Assembly (NCBI GenBank): GCA_963281155.1
Contig: CAUJLY010000003.1
Span: forward strand, 7,006,001 to 7,070,000
Reading direction: 5' to 3'
Length of the DNA stretch: 64,000 nt
From: Rhabditophanes sp. KR3021
Taxonomy: Eukaryota > Nematoda > Chromadorea > Rhabditida > Alloionematidae
Shown: positions 11,502-23,500 of the stretch, piece by piece
How the letters are laid out: each line of letters opens with the position of its first letter
Numbering within the stretch: the first letter of the stretch is position 1
Position numbers and translations under genes: made by a program
Notes under the pieces: generated by a model
What the model was told of the DNA's origin: nothing
Seen by the model: the letters and a program-made list of their open reading frames with translations, nothing else
The model's database searches: none

Positions 11502-14212
11502 ATGTCTGCAGCACTTAAATTCGCTAAGGCTGCTTTCAAGTCAAAGGTATTTTATGGAGTGTCTTTGACTACGGCAGGAGTTGGAGCCTTTTTGTGGGTG
11601 GATCAGTCTAATGGTAGGAGATTTGAAAGTGATAAAGTTAGTTTATTTTGGATTTTTTCCTATTAATTCTTTTTTTAGAATCAATACTTTCGTACTGCAC
11701 ATGCTGATAAATTAGCCAATTTGAATAAAAGACCCTCTGGTGGACTGCCTAGTAGGAGCGATATTTTGGATGGCCTGAAGACGGAGGAGTTTGATGTTTT
11801 GGTAATAGGTGGTGGGGCTACGGGGTCGGGAGTTGCTTTAGGTAAACATTTTAAAAGTTAACTTTAGTTACAACTTTTAGATTCAACCACAAGAGGCCTA
11901 AAGACAGCCCTTGTCGAGTTAGACGATTTCAGCTCAGGAACCTCCTCTCGATCAACGAAATTAATCCACGGTGGTGTCAGATACTTGCAAGCAGCAATTT
12001 TCGGCCTCGACTACGAACAATACAGAATGGTGAAAGAAGCTTTATTCGAAAGAGCTAATTTGCTGGATATTGCTCCCCATCTATCTTCTCCTTTGCCGAT
12101 TATGATTCCAATTTATACTTGGTGGCAAGTTCCTTACTTTTGGATTGGAATCAAAATGTACGATTATGTTTCTGGGAAAAGAGTTTTGAAAAATTCATTT
12201 TATATCAGCAAAAGTGAAGCTTTAGAGAGATTTCCATTGCTAAAAAGTGATTCTCTCAAAGGAGCTTTAATTTATTATGATGGGCAACACGATGACGCCA
12301 GGATGAATCTGTCAATCGTGTTGACAGCCATTCGTCACGGGGCCAAAGCAGCAAACCACGTCAAAGTCCTGAACCTCCTCAAAGATGAAAATGGCAAATT
12401 ACTAGGAGCCAAAGTGAAAGACATGATTTCAGGAGTCGAGTGGAACATCAAATCCAAGTGCGTCATCAACGCAACTGGTCCCTTTACAGATTCCATCAGA
12501 TTAATGGCTGACCCCGACACCAAGCCAATTTGCCAACCAAGTGTAGGTGTTCACATTGTTTTGCCGGGATATTATGCACCTTCCAACACAGGACTACTCG
12601 ATCCACAAACGAGGTAATTCAATAATACTCTATGTTTACCACAAATAATGATTGATTTGTTTTCAGTGATGGCAGAGTTATTTTCTTCTTGCCTTGGCAA
12701 AAGATGACAGTTGCCGGCACAACAGACTCGCATTCTCCTGTCACCTTTTCACCAGCTCCCACCAATCAAGACGTTGAGTTTATATTGAATGAAATTAGAG
12801 GTTATCTTAGTTCGAATGTGTCGGTCCGTAGAGGAGACGTCATGAGTGCTTGGAGTGGACTGAGGCCACTTGTTAAGGATCCAAATAAGAAGGACACAAA
12901 GAGTTTGGCTAGGAATCATATTATTGAAATCGGACAATCAGGCCTAGTCACAATCGCCGGCGGAAAATGGACCACTTAGTAAGCATTGTTCCTCTTTCGA
13001 TACAAAAAACAACCATACCAAACATCATTTTTAAAATGGGCAAAATGACAAAATATGCAAAATTGTCCAAAGAGACAAAAATAGGCAAGATATCGTTAAT
13101 ACTCCAACGTGTTCAATAGGTTAAACTGAGAATTCATTTAAGATTAACTTAACAACTCCCCACTTTCCTTCTGTTCCTCTTTGCATACAAAATGAATCAC
13201 AAACACAGATAATTAAGAAAATATTTGTTAAAATAGAAGAAATAAGTAGATATATTAAAAATTCGTAACTCATAGTTAAATTTGAAAGGTATAAGTCTAA
13301 AACAGAAATAACGAATTAAAAAAGATGCAATTGCTTTACATTTCATTTACTAAATGGTCTTTTAGTCGTCACATGGCCGAAGAAACGATTGATGCGGCGA
13401 TTAAGACTCATGGGTTGAAGGCTGAGAATGGATGTATCACAGCTGGTCTTATGCTAGAAGGAGCCCATAATTATGATTCTTTATTGTACGTTCATTTGGT
13501 ACAGGATTATGGAATCGAGGTGGATGTTGCTCAACATTTGGCCACATCTTATGGCGATCGAGCTTTTGTTGTAGCTAGGATGTGCAAGATGACAGGAAAA
13601 AGATGGCCGATTGTTGGACATAGACTCCACGAAGAATTTCCCTACCTCGAAGCTGAAGTCAGATACGCCTGTAAAGAGTATGCCTGCACCGCTATCGATG
13701 TTATTGCTCGTCGAATTCGTCTCGCCTTCCTTAATACATACGCAGCTCATGAAGTTTTGGACAAAGTAGTGCATATCATGGGTGATGAACTGAAATGGAG
13801 TAATGGTGAATGCCGTGCTCAACTAGAAAGAGCTCGTACTTTCATAGATTCCGAAATGGGAGTAGATGCTAAAAATCAATCTGTAAACAATATACCCCTC
13901 AACTTGACGCCAGATGAAATGAGAGCTGCCAAGTCGAGATTTGATTTCTTAGATAAGGATAGAAAAGGACATATTACTGTTAATGATCTTAGACGTCACT
14001 TCCGTGCTGTTGATGAAAAGATTGACGAAAGACTTCTTCATGAATTATTAAATGAAGTAGATTTGAACAAGAATGGCGAAATTGAACTCCCCGAATTTTT
14101 CCAACTTTATTCAGGTTTGAAAGGAGGCCAGATTTCCCAAAATCGTCTTGCTAAATATCTTGAATCTGTTGGAACAAAGAAGGATGTTTCACGCTCTGGT
14201 GGTGGATTATAA
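11502..14212 (+). CDS. GPD2: Mitochondrial FAD-dependent glycerol-3-phosphate dehydrogenase
   Basis: Inner-membrane flavoenzyme that oxidises glycerol-3-phosphate to dihydroxyacetone phosphate and passes electrons to ubiquinone (glycerophosphate shuttle). Exons 11502-11636, 11679-11841, 11881-12613, 12667-12978 and 13366-14212 give 729 aa, close to the human enzyme. A basic N-terminus and hydrophobic stretch fit mitochondrial import. The FAD dinucleotide fold shows VIGGGATGSGVAL (about 87-99), then the SSGTSSRSTKLIHGGVRYL block typical of GlpD enzymes. Two C-terminal EF-hand loops, DKDRKGHITVND (644-655) and DLNKNGEIELPE (680-691), match the Ca2+-sensing hands of animal GPD2. Intron 4 (387 bp) is far longer than the other three and holds nothing recognisable. 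Confidence 0.96.
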
Positions 14213-15208
14213 GAAATGTTAACTACATATTATTAATAATAATTTTATTAGGTTTCAAACCCATTAAACAATCATAAAGTATTTGCTAGATTTAATAAAA
14301 AGAGTATGTAAAATGTTTATCCATCAAAATTACATGCTCAATCAGTCATGAGACGGCTCATTCTTCATGTTTGTGAGAATTGAGCTTTCGAATCCATTCA
14401 TTTGTCTAATTCTTTTAAGCCTAAGGATTAGGCCTGTAGAAGGAGATGGATGCCGATGACAATAGTAAAAATTAATTGTCTTTAAATATAATATTTTGGT
14501 TCGTTGAGCCGTCTTTTAACTTTTGTTTTTTGATTGACCACAATTTTAGAAATACAAACTTATGCACATACAAATGAAGTAAGATTTGTTGTATTTTTAT
14601 CCATTGTAAATTTTTGTTGGCGAGTCTACTAATAAATCATCTTCTTTCTATAGTTCATGGAACTACTTTTACAAAAAGTGACAACAACATCCAAAGACAT
14701 GTGTACTCACTTACAATTAGTAAGCTCTTTTTTGCCCACCATCAAAAGACTTGCTTTTCAAATAAAAATGACCCCCTTGTTTATAGTGGTAACACAATAA
14801 AAATAAAAAGTTTAAGGAGAATATGATATAACTTTTAACACAGATTACAACTTCTTAAATTCCAAGTTTTACAATTTTTAGTTGAGTTTGTAGTGTTGTT
14901 TTTTAATGACGACGTTTCTGCCTCACAAAACTTATTGTTTAAATGTCTTTACAAAATGAATGAAGATATGTGGATATGTGTGTGGATAGATATACAATTT
15001 GCAAATATGTATTTTTGGGAACCATTTAACACATATTATTTTGTATGGTTTCGGGTAAATACTTAACGTAATTTATTTATTTACGCCTCACTCCACCAAC
15101 TTATCTTCCTTGTCTCGAATTTGGGTGTAAGAAGAAGTGGTGGAGTTATTGTTCTTTTTTGGATTGACTGATCTTGACCAAAATAAGTTACTGTCTTTTT
15201 AGGGAGAC
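14213..15208. other. Intergenic
   Basis: About 1 kb between GPD2 and the gustatory-receptor-like gene. The small open frames here have no protein-like features. Nothing supported. Confidence 0.5.
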
Positions 15209-17930
15209 ATGCCGTTCTTTCCTATTGACTTTTCTACTAATGATATTTGTGCTAATATTCAGAAGAAAGTTGATAAGCAAGTAAGTTTCAATTAATTGAT
15301 ATTAATTGACTCTTTTAAGTTACATGCCCTTCGTCAACCTAGGAGATATTTGGGAATGTTGCTGGGTGTAGAGATGGGTTATCCTAGACCTAAATCTTCT
15401 TGTCTCAAATTCATGACACGATGCCACAAAGTTCTACTAATAACTGTTGCTATCTTGCTACTTTTTGTAATTATCTATCAAACTACAGTCCATGTGGTTT
15501 CAATTAATTACCTAGCTAATTGTGGACGGGCTTTGCTGGTAATTCAAAAATGTATGGGCTTTGTAGATTTGATATTAATTATTTCATGGCAATGGTTTCG
15601 AAAAGAGGAAAGATTCAACAAAAAATTGCAACGCTCCTCAAATGGAATAGGTTTGCTAAAGAATCGAGATCAAATAACCAAAATTCATTCAATCATCTTT
15701 CTATATTCATTGCTGCGGGCTTTGCTATTTTTCAGCTTTGATTTAATAATAGTTTACGATGATGAATTGCACCCATCAAATGTATCGAGTTATTTTCCCT
15801 CAGAACTCAAAATACTCGCACCTTATCTCTTGCCAACAACTTTATTCTTATTCCTCTGTTCACCAATCGTCTACTCAATCCTTTCCTCCTACCTATTAAT
15901 TATCCTAGCGGAATACACCAAACTATCCAGCGACTTCAAAACCGACGGCAACATCTACCAACTCCCAGTAATCAGACATTACATAGGAGCTCATTGGAAG
16001 TTATGTACCCTCTTTGATCCCATGAGACAAATTTTGAGGTTAGTTTGTAATTTATGAGACTATTCTTAATATCGCTTTTGATGATATATAGTATTCGGCT
16101 GGATGCTCAGATTCCTCTAAATATAGGTTAGTTGAGGGACATACAAATAAATTAAAAAATATGTATTATTAAAAGCAAAAATATTTAGAACAATTATCTA
16201 ATTTCATAAGGCCATTTTACTTAATTTACTAATGATTGATGGATTTTTGAGATACATAATTGTATTTGACTGCCCCGATTCAATAATATTAGTTAAAGAC
16301 TTCAGCAACTTAAAAATGATATCACATGCAATCGCCAATCCTTCATTTATGTGCAAGCCATCCAGACAAACACCCCCAATCTTTCCATTCTTTTCTCAAA
16401 CAGCAATGTATTTATTTCGTTTGGCATTTGAAAGGAGTTTTTTCAGACATTTTGGAGTAGTTGCACCCCAACACAAATTCCATCTCCTTTCCTATTCACC
16501 CAAGCTCCAACGTAGAAAATTAGTTTGAGAAAATGCTCAAAAGCCAAGTCCTTGTAATTTCACCTTTTGGAATGCCCAACAACACATAACAACATTACCC
16601 GATTTCTTCAACTGACTTCCTAGAAATAACCATATCCAAGAAATCACTATTACCTCATGGAGAAGCTTTATCTTTGACTGAGAATCAATCATCATGGTTC
16701 TGTATGTTCGTGTGACACCATCGCCAGATGGTGTTTTATTGATAAATTGTGATACTGCATCTGGTTTATCAAACAGTAATTCAGATAATGAAGCCCCTAA
16801 GTGTTTCCATTTTGAATCATTTAACAGTTTCAAGACAATCTTATTATTCTTAATAATACTTTGATTTATTTGTTCTGCTGATAAACTAGTACTATGAGCA
16901 GCAATTGACAAGGTTTCATAACGACACACAAATTAGTAAAGAAATTCTTATTTTCTGGTTTAGATCCTACCCACCACATATTTCAATAACATCAAACCAT
17001 GTATTTGCGCCAACATTTCGTTTACAACACATTGAAAATTGTTCTCATTGTGATATTTTAAGATTAATCCTAACTGTTTCCGAAAATATAAATCATCATG
17101 CTTCGAATCTTTATCAGTACTTCTTTTTCGATTTGATTTATTACTCTTCAAAAAGTTGTTTGATTCGCCCAATATTAATTCAGAATATTCTTTTGCAAAT
17201 ATTCCTATCTCCGTCATACTTATTTCGAAATATTCGTGCAAATCAACAGCAGATATATTCGGATATTGAGTACCCTCAGCAACCATGTTAGATTCCAATA
17301 AATGATTGTACTTCTTAACTGCAATATCGAACTCCTCTTCAGTAGAAACAATTCTTTTAGTTCACCAGTTGGGACATCTTTTTGACTTGAGACAACGACT
17401 TCACGTAAACGTTGCGAGTATCAATGCAATTAAATTGTTTAAAAAATACATTAAATTCAAACTTCAATTTTAAATATCTCAAATTCATCTAATTATTCCT
17501 AAAATCACCATTCTAGCCGTCCTTTTGACAGTATTTTTTTCATTTATCTTCCCAATTGATCGGACGCCCTTTGACTATGTAGTGGATGGATTTTTGGTAT
17601 TTGATTCCATTCTACATATCATTGCAATCTTGGGTTTGTCGAATGTGGTTTGGAGTAAAGTTACCAAGATTCGGGAACAAATTGTTGGTTTGGTGGCTTC
17701 TGAAAGAGTTCTTAATGAACAATCTTTTGCCGTCATTGCTGCCTATACTACTTATTTGCAAAGAAATCCACGGCCCATATCTATTTTCCAATTTTCCTTT
17801 TATAATAGGACTTTTTTGGTTATGGTAAGTTGGTAGGATACTTTATCATAATACATTTATTTAGATGTTTGGAGTCGGGTGCATCGTTTATCTTCTGCAT
17901 TCATCACAAAGAAAACTAAATAATGGTTGA
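15209..17930 (+). CDS. Gustatory-receptor-like seven-transmembrane protein
   Basis: Predicted 399-aa multipass membrane protein. Exons 15209-15280, 15320-16038, 16092-16126, 17517-17824 and 17865-17930 all agree in phase. About seven hydrophobic segments are seen: near residues 65-87, 95-114, 146-171, 191-219, 275-291, 298-322 and 374-392, the last just before the C-terminus. A long charged loop between segments 4 and 5, and a final segment preceded by a PISIFQFSFYNRTFLV stretch, resemble the invertebrate Gr/GUR (LITE-1, GUR-3, EGL-47) plan, not rhodopsin-type chemoreceptors. No classical TYhhhhhQF motif is intact. Intron 3 is 1,390 bp and carries an antisense coding-like sequence. Receptor family is an inference; ligand unknown. 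Confidence 0.6.
16204..17404 (-). pseudogene. Antisense coding-like sequence nested in the receptor intron (family A, copy 1)
   Basis: Minus-strand protein-like sequence wholly inside intron 3 of the gustatory-like receptor. Open pieces in order are: a start near 17404 containing QKDVPTGELK, a 1-base frame change near 17360, about 125 codons to 16960 (TEEEFDIAVKKYN onward), about 100 codons from 16929 (SLSAEQINQSIIKNN and TPSGDGVTRTYRTMM), and a final block ending at a stop at 16204 (GGVCLDGLHINEGLAIACDI, SGQSNTIMYLKNP). The breaks between blocks may be introns, assembly indels or real lesions. I do not recognise the family. Its end is clearly related to a second fragment in ABCA intron 3. 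It could be a live nested gene, a retrocopy or part of a mobile element. Confidence 0.45.
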
Positions 17931-18035
17931 AGAAATTAATTAATGGTTGGAAAGATTAATTAACGGTACAAAACTAATTAAGGATCAAAAAATGTAAATA
18001 ATGATTAAAAAAGTCAATAATGGTTGAAAAAAGAC
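17915..18035. repeat. Imperfect AT-rich repeat with TAATGGTTGAA-like units
   Basis: Degenerate units of the kind TAATGGTTGAAGAAATTAAT recur four or five times with irregular spacing just after the receptor gene's stop codon. No function is evident. Confidence 0.4.
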
Positions 18036-18099
18036 TATCAAAGATTAAAAAAAGTTATATTGAAATCGTTGTCACATCTTTATTTAATAGATGGAATTA

Positions 18100-18437
18100 T
18101 TATTTTTTGTACATTAATAAAAAGTCATTAAAAAGTTTAGGTTTCATCATCAACATCTGCGTAAATGTCGAAATATTCATCTTTGCCTTTCCTAACGGAG
18201 CAGCTTCTTTGACATCCACATTGATGTTTGCTTCCCAATCTGAATTGACATCATCAAATGTATTGCCAACATTTAAAATATTCTTCTTGCCCATGATCAT
18301 CTTGTGCTCACGAATAGTTCTTAGAATGGTCAATGGTTTGATTGCCACAACCTTGTCCTCTTCACACACCTTCATTATAAAGTGATGGTATCTGAAGCGT
18401 CGAATCTTCTTCGGATAATGAACTTTACTGTCAAAAC
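18100..18437 (-). pseudogene. Orphan antisense coding fragment of unknown family
   Basis: About 110 codons are open on the minus strand, from a possible acceptor near 18438 to a stop at 18100. They include a basic patch (HYPKKIRRFRYHHF) and an acidic central part (NTFDDVNSDWEANI). Codon use is protein-like and an AATAAA-like signal follows the stop. No upstream exon or start codon could be placed, so this is either a last exon of an unseen gene or a gene remnant. I do not recognise the protein. Confidence 0.35.
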
Positions 18438-18439
18438 GC

Positions 18440-20531
18440 TAGTGTAATTTAGGATCAAGACTTTTATATGAAACCTTTATGATCACCTTATTTTAAGTCT
18501 TTTTCAACTAACACAGAGCATTTTAAGAGTTACAAGATGGGTACATTTTTTATAACTAACTTTTATTTATGAGTTAAATTACGTTATATGTATTTAATCA
18601 TAAATCTTTCCAAAGGTTAATAACGAAAACCAATAACAAGATTAAATAACTTCGCCAACGTCAAATTAACTTTCACACATATGTAGTAAGTCAATTTAAA
18701 AAACGAGTACATACCGTTTGTTTATTCACTTCAATTTTTTAGGCGACATCCTGCCGCAAATCAAACAAAAGTCTTCCCTTTAGCACAAATGAACCCCACA
18801 AGTTTTAAACTAAAATATTATCTATTCACAAGAGTGCACATGTCTCGCACATTCCCTTACATAATATTCATGAGTAAGTAAAAGCCAAAAAAATGTTCTG
18901 CCATTTTGGATGTCTAAATATACAAATTCATGCCAACACATTTTTTTAAATACATTAAAAGCAATTTATTAGCTGCTTCAAATATTGCAAAATCTCTAAT
19001 TCCTTATTAAAATCCTCTATCACTAATTAACTTATATAAAATGCACTTAATAGTATCAATTTAAAGAGTAAATAAATGCATTTAAACCATGCTTATCTTG
19101 GAAATAATACTTTCCGTAGCTATAGAGACTCTCAATTGCGCATTCTTTTTCAAACAGCTAACAATTGTTTGCCCTTATCAACTTTCATAGCCTCGTTTTT
19201 CTAATTTAAAAAATAAACATCAAATGTACTCTTTTTTGGATTTTCCTTTCATTCAGTTTTATTTTATTTTTTATTATATACGCGCATATGATTCGTACAT
19301 TCCTCTAATAAAGTGACGCACAACGGTTGGGTCCCATGAGTACAGCACAAATTTATATATAAAAATATAATTATAAATTGTCGCTCCTAGACGTTATCAC
19401 CTTCTTGTTTACATTTCCAGGTACCAGATGAACACATTTATTTGTGCTTATTCACATGCACAAAAATTACACCCTGTCCTTATTTCACCAAGTATATCCA
19501 AAAGTAGTTTTACCTTTCATAAAGAACCCAAATAAATTTTCTAATTGCTAAACGTTGTTGATTTAATTTGTCATTAAAAAAATAAACGGGAATACAATAA
19601 TTACTCACAATCCAAATACACCAAAAAATACATTTGTCAATCTATCAGATTAAAGCGTATTTTATTTATACATTTGGAATTATCAAATTATACACATACC
19701 AATTTATCAAAGCTATGCAAAAAGAGTTCATTTGATAGCTTAATCTATTCAATCAGCCAAATCAAGTTCGTACCCTCGTTATTAATCTCGAGCTAATGAG
19801 GAGAACAGAATCATGATCAATATATTGTGAATAATATTCATTGAAATCATTGAATCTCTCGTTCAGGATATAATATTTTAAAATGTTATTACTTCATTCC
19901 TTTAAACTACATACAAAATATTTACACCATGACTCAGTCTTTATCAATTAGTTATCAAGGAAAAAATGCTTCATTACCAAAATGATAATTAAACGTCACC
20001 GTGAAGCTTATCAAAAATAAGTTAGCATCATTATTTCTGAGTTGCACATAACTTGTGCTTGAATGTGATTAATTCTGTGGTTTGTCATCAATAAACCTCC
20101 TTAACAAGATAACCCCAGTCATTTTGTCCCATTTTTTATTATTTTTTGTGAATACTTAACTATTTTATGACCACCTTTATATGATTAATTTTTATATTCG
20201 ATTGTACGTTTCAATTCTTATCACAAAATCTCAATCAAGAAATGATCTTTTTAAAAAAGGATTGCGATTGCGTTATACTTTATTATACTTATATTTTAAA
20301 GGAACAATGATAACCGTTAAGGTCCTTTTCTATTGAAATTTTATTTTTTACGTTTTACTACAGGCCAAAAATCATCGTAGGTTGGCAATAAGCTAATTAT
20401 GTGGAATGACATGATATTACGAGATACCTATATAAACATTAACATAATTAAGACCCAATTATAATAAGATTATTAGATGTTGTCGGGTCTAAAAAAATGT
20501 TTATATATCAATTTACTTTATAATTTTAGGA
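18440..20531. other. Gene-poor AT-rich region upstream of ABCA
   Basis: About 2 kb of AT-rich sequence with no open frame of protein character and no RNA gene seen on either strand. It may contain the regulatory region of the ABCA gene. Confidence 0.5.
20524..20529 (+). other. Probable trans-splice acceptor, ABCA
   Basis: TTTTAG ends 2 bp before the start codon at 20532, with no matching upstream exon. Inferred spliced-leader acceptor. Confidence 0.5.
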
Positions 20532-23500
20532 ATGGGATCTTTTGCCCAATTACGATTGTTATTGTGGAAGAATGTGTTACAGCAAATTAGATCACCTTGG
20601 TTTACTTTTCTAGAAATTGTTGTGCCGTTGATTCTGATTTCATTGAGTTTTGGGTTGATGATAGGAGTAAGTTTCTAATTAGTTGACATAATATTTGTTT
20701 GATTTAGTTACGAGGGACTTTCGAAAAAGAATATGCAGAACAGGATTACAGGTTTTGGCCAGTGTTTGGTAATGGTTATGATTTGATCATTCCTCCAGGT
20801 TTAGCCGCCAACGGATCATCAGTCAGTTTTCTTTTACTTTTTTTTATTTTCATACTCTTTAGGAAACGATTTTAAACCCACTGGTATTCGCCTCAATGGA
20901 TGCTGATTGTAATTTTCTAAATTTCGGCCATTACTACAACAACATAACAGGAAAGTTCGTAACCAACATAAATATCCAATTTGCTTATTCTCCTCAAACT
21001 CCTGCAACCGATGCAATTATGAATCAAATTGAACAAGCTTTTACTATTTTCAATATGACCAATACCTTGCCGATACAATTATTGAGTATGCTTAGTAACC
21101 ACACAAATATAGTCGGAAACATTTTTGGAGACACTGTTTGGAATATCAATGCTACTACACTACCCTATAAAGACGAAGATGCATTAATCGAAGGAACAAA
21201 GGGAATCTTTACTCAACAATGTAATACATCTTTAATTGGAGGAATTGTATTTGATGATGCTTTTGCCAAAGACCCGAAAAGTAATCATAATGTCACTTAT
21301 AAGATTCGTTTGTCTAATACAAAAAGAAGAATCTCATCTACTTTTTCAAAGACTGATTTTCAACCATGGGACACAAAGAGACTTTTTAATATCCAATTAT
21401 TCTCAGGACCAGTCGAAAGAAAGGCAATTGACGGGGGAAGTCCTGGTTACTGGCGTGAAGGTTTCTTGATGGTGCAAAAAGCTGTGGACAGATCCATCAA
21501 AAAGTACATCAAAAATGGGTACAAACAATCAACTGTGTTCGAAGATGATTCCATCAATTCATTACCCGGTGAGCAACAGAAATTTATTATGCTAAAATTA
21601 AATGACATTAGAAGGCACTTGGGTAAAGAGTTGATTAAGAGATAATTCACTGATTCTTTTAACAATATTAGGATGCTTAAGATACATCACTTGGTTAGAT
21701 TGTCCTGAATCGTCCACATTAGTTAGTTCACGTCGCTTGTCAAACATGATAGAGTACTCTAAGCTAAGTAATAGCTCTGCGTCGTTTCTTTTTTGGATCC
21801 AGCGTAATAAAACGTTTCATGTCCTGTCTAGTTCTGTAGGCATGATTCAGCAGTCTTCTGTTTAGGCATACCACAAACTCCGACCTAAAATATTAACCTT
21901 TTGAAATCAACAAAAGAAAGTTGATCCAATTTTACACCAGTTGGAACGTCCAATAAGATGTGCGTGGATTGGTTCCCATTTGGCGTCTTGCGATCAGTAG
22001 TTTTTTCCAGTTTCTCCATTGACTTAATCGAGACAATTAAACGAGCATGTGTAGTAATGTAGTAGCGAAGCAATTAAAAATGAAAATGTTATGTGGTTTA
22101 AATGACCATATTGAATAAAAAATGCACAATTTATTTAATGCGTTCTTTTGCAGGCTTTGATGACGACGTAGTTTTGCTACAAAGATTTCCCTTCCCCAAA
22201 TACCACACCAAAATTATTGAAGTTGGATCCTTTTTCTTGCCTATCGTAATCGTCTTTTCCTTAATGACATCAGTCATCTATATTGTAAGATCAGTCGTCA
22301 TGGAAAAAGAATCTCAACTCAAAGAATATATGAAAGTGATGGGATTAAAACAATACCTCAACTGGACTGCTCATTTTATTGTGAATTACCTAAAAATGAT
22401 CATCTCCGTCATAGTTTTGGTTATTTTGATGAAATTTGTGGCAGAAAATACTGATCCGACCTTGGTATTGGTATTTTTCTTGTTGTATATATTCAATGTT
22501 ATTTACTTTTCCTTTTTAATTTCGACATTCCTTCAATCTGGTACATCGGGAACGCTTTTTGCGACAGTAAGTTGATGAATTAGTCGATATTTGAAATTTA
22601 TTGCTTTTAGTTATTCTGGATGCTTCTATATTTCTGGTCAATTTTATTCCAGTCCCTAGACATTCAATCCGAATTCACTATAGGCGTCAAATTATTTAAC
22701 ATGCTAAATCCTAACATCATTCTGACATATGCATGCCAAGCAATTGGCCAGTATGAAGTTCAATCGAGTGGCTTGAAATGGGGAAGTATTTTTACTCCAC
22801 CAACTCCTGATACTACCATGACTTTTGCTCATTACTTATTCATGTTGATATTTGATGGTTTGTTATTCATGGTACTAACTGGATTTGTGGAAGCTGTTCA
22901 TCCAGGAGGCGAAGGAGTTCCTCAGCCATTTTATTTCTTTATGTTGCCTAGTTATTGGTTTCCGGGATGTTTTGGAAAGGGGAAGAAAGTGGACCAGATT
23001 CCCTCTTCTGGCAAAGATAGAATGGACAAGAAGAATGCCGAAGTTGAACCACACACCCAACCAATGGTTAATGTTGTAGATTTATGCAAAACATACGGAT
23101 CAAGTTTCTTCAAAAAATTAATTAATTGCAAATTTGGTAGTGAAGGAGAGAAGAAAGCTGTAGATAATTTAAATATTCGCTTATATCCTGGCCAAATTAC
23201 GGCTTTACTTGGACATAATGGAGCTGGAAAGAGTACCACCTTTTCCATGTAAGTTTATTTTTTTAAGGCACAATAAAATTATTTATGATGTTAGGTTGAC
23301 AGGAGTAATTCCTTCAACTTCTGGAACAGCTTATATCGACAACTATGACATCAAGAACAATTTGAATGAAGTCAGAACTAAACTCGGACTTTGCCCCCAA
23401 TATAATACTCTATTCGACACCATGACTGTCATTGAACATCTCGAATTTTTCTGCAAACTAAAGAATAGACCCTACGATTACGAAGAAGCAATGAATATTT

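Noticed and set aside
15520..15741. Alternative plus-strand frame inside the receptor exon
   Set aside because: It overlaps the phase-consistent receptor exon and lacks protein-like features.
17915..18035. CRISPR-like or satellite array
   Set aside because: Units are degenerate and irregularly spaced, and the genome is eukaryotic; it is just AT-rich imperfect repeat.
21569..21645. Exon 3 of ABCA extending to the stop at 21645
   Set aside because: A GTGAGC donor at 21569 joins in phase to the exon at 22154 and gives the expected membrane entry; the extra codons are intronic.
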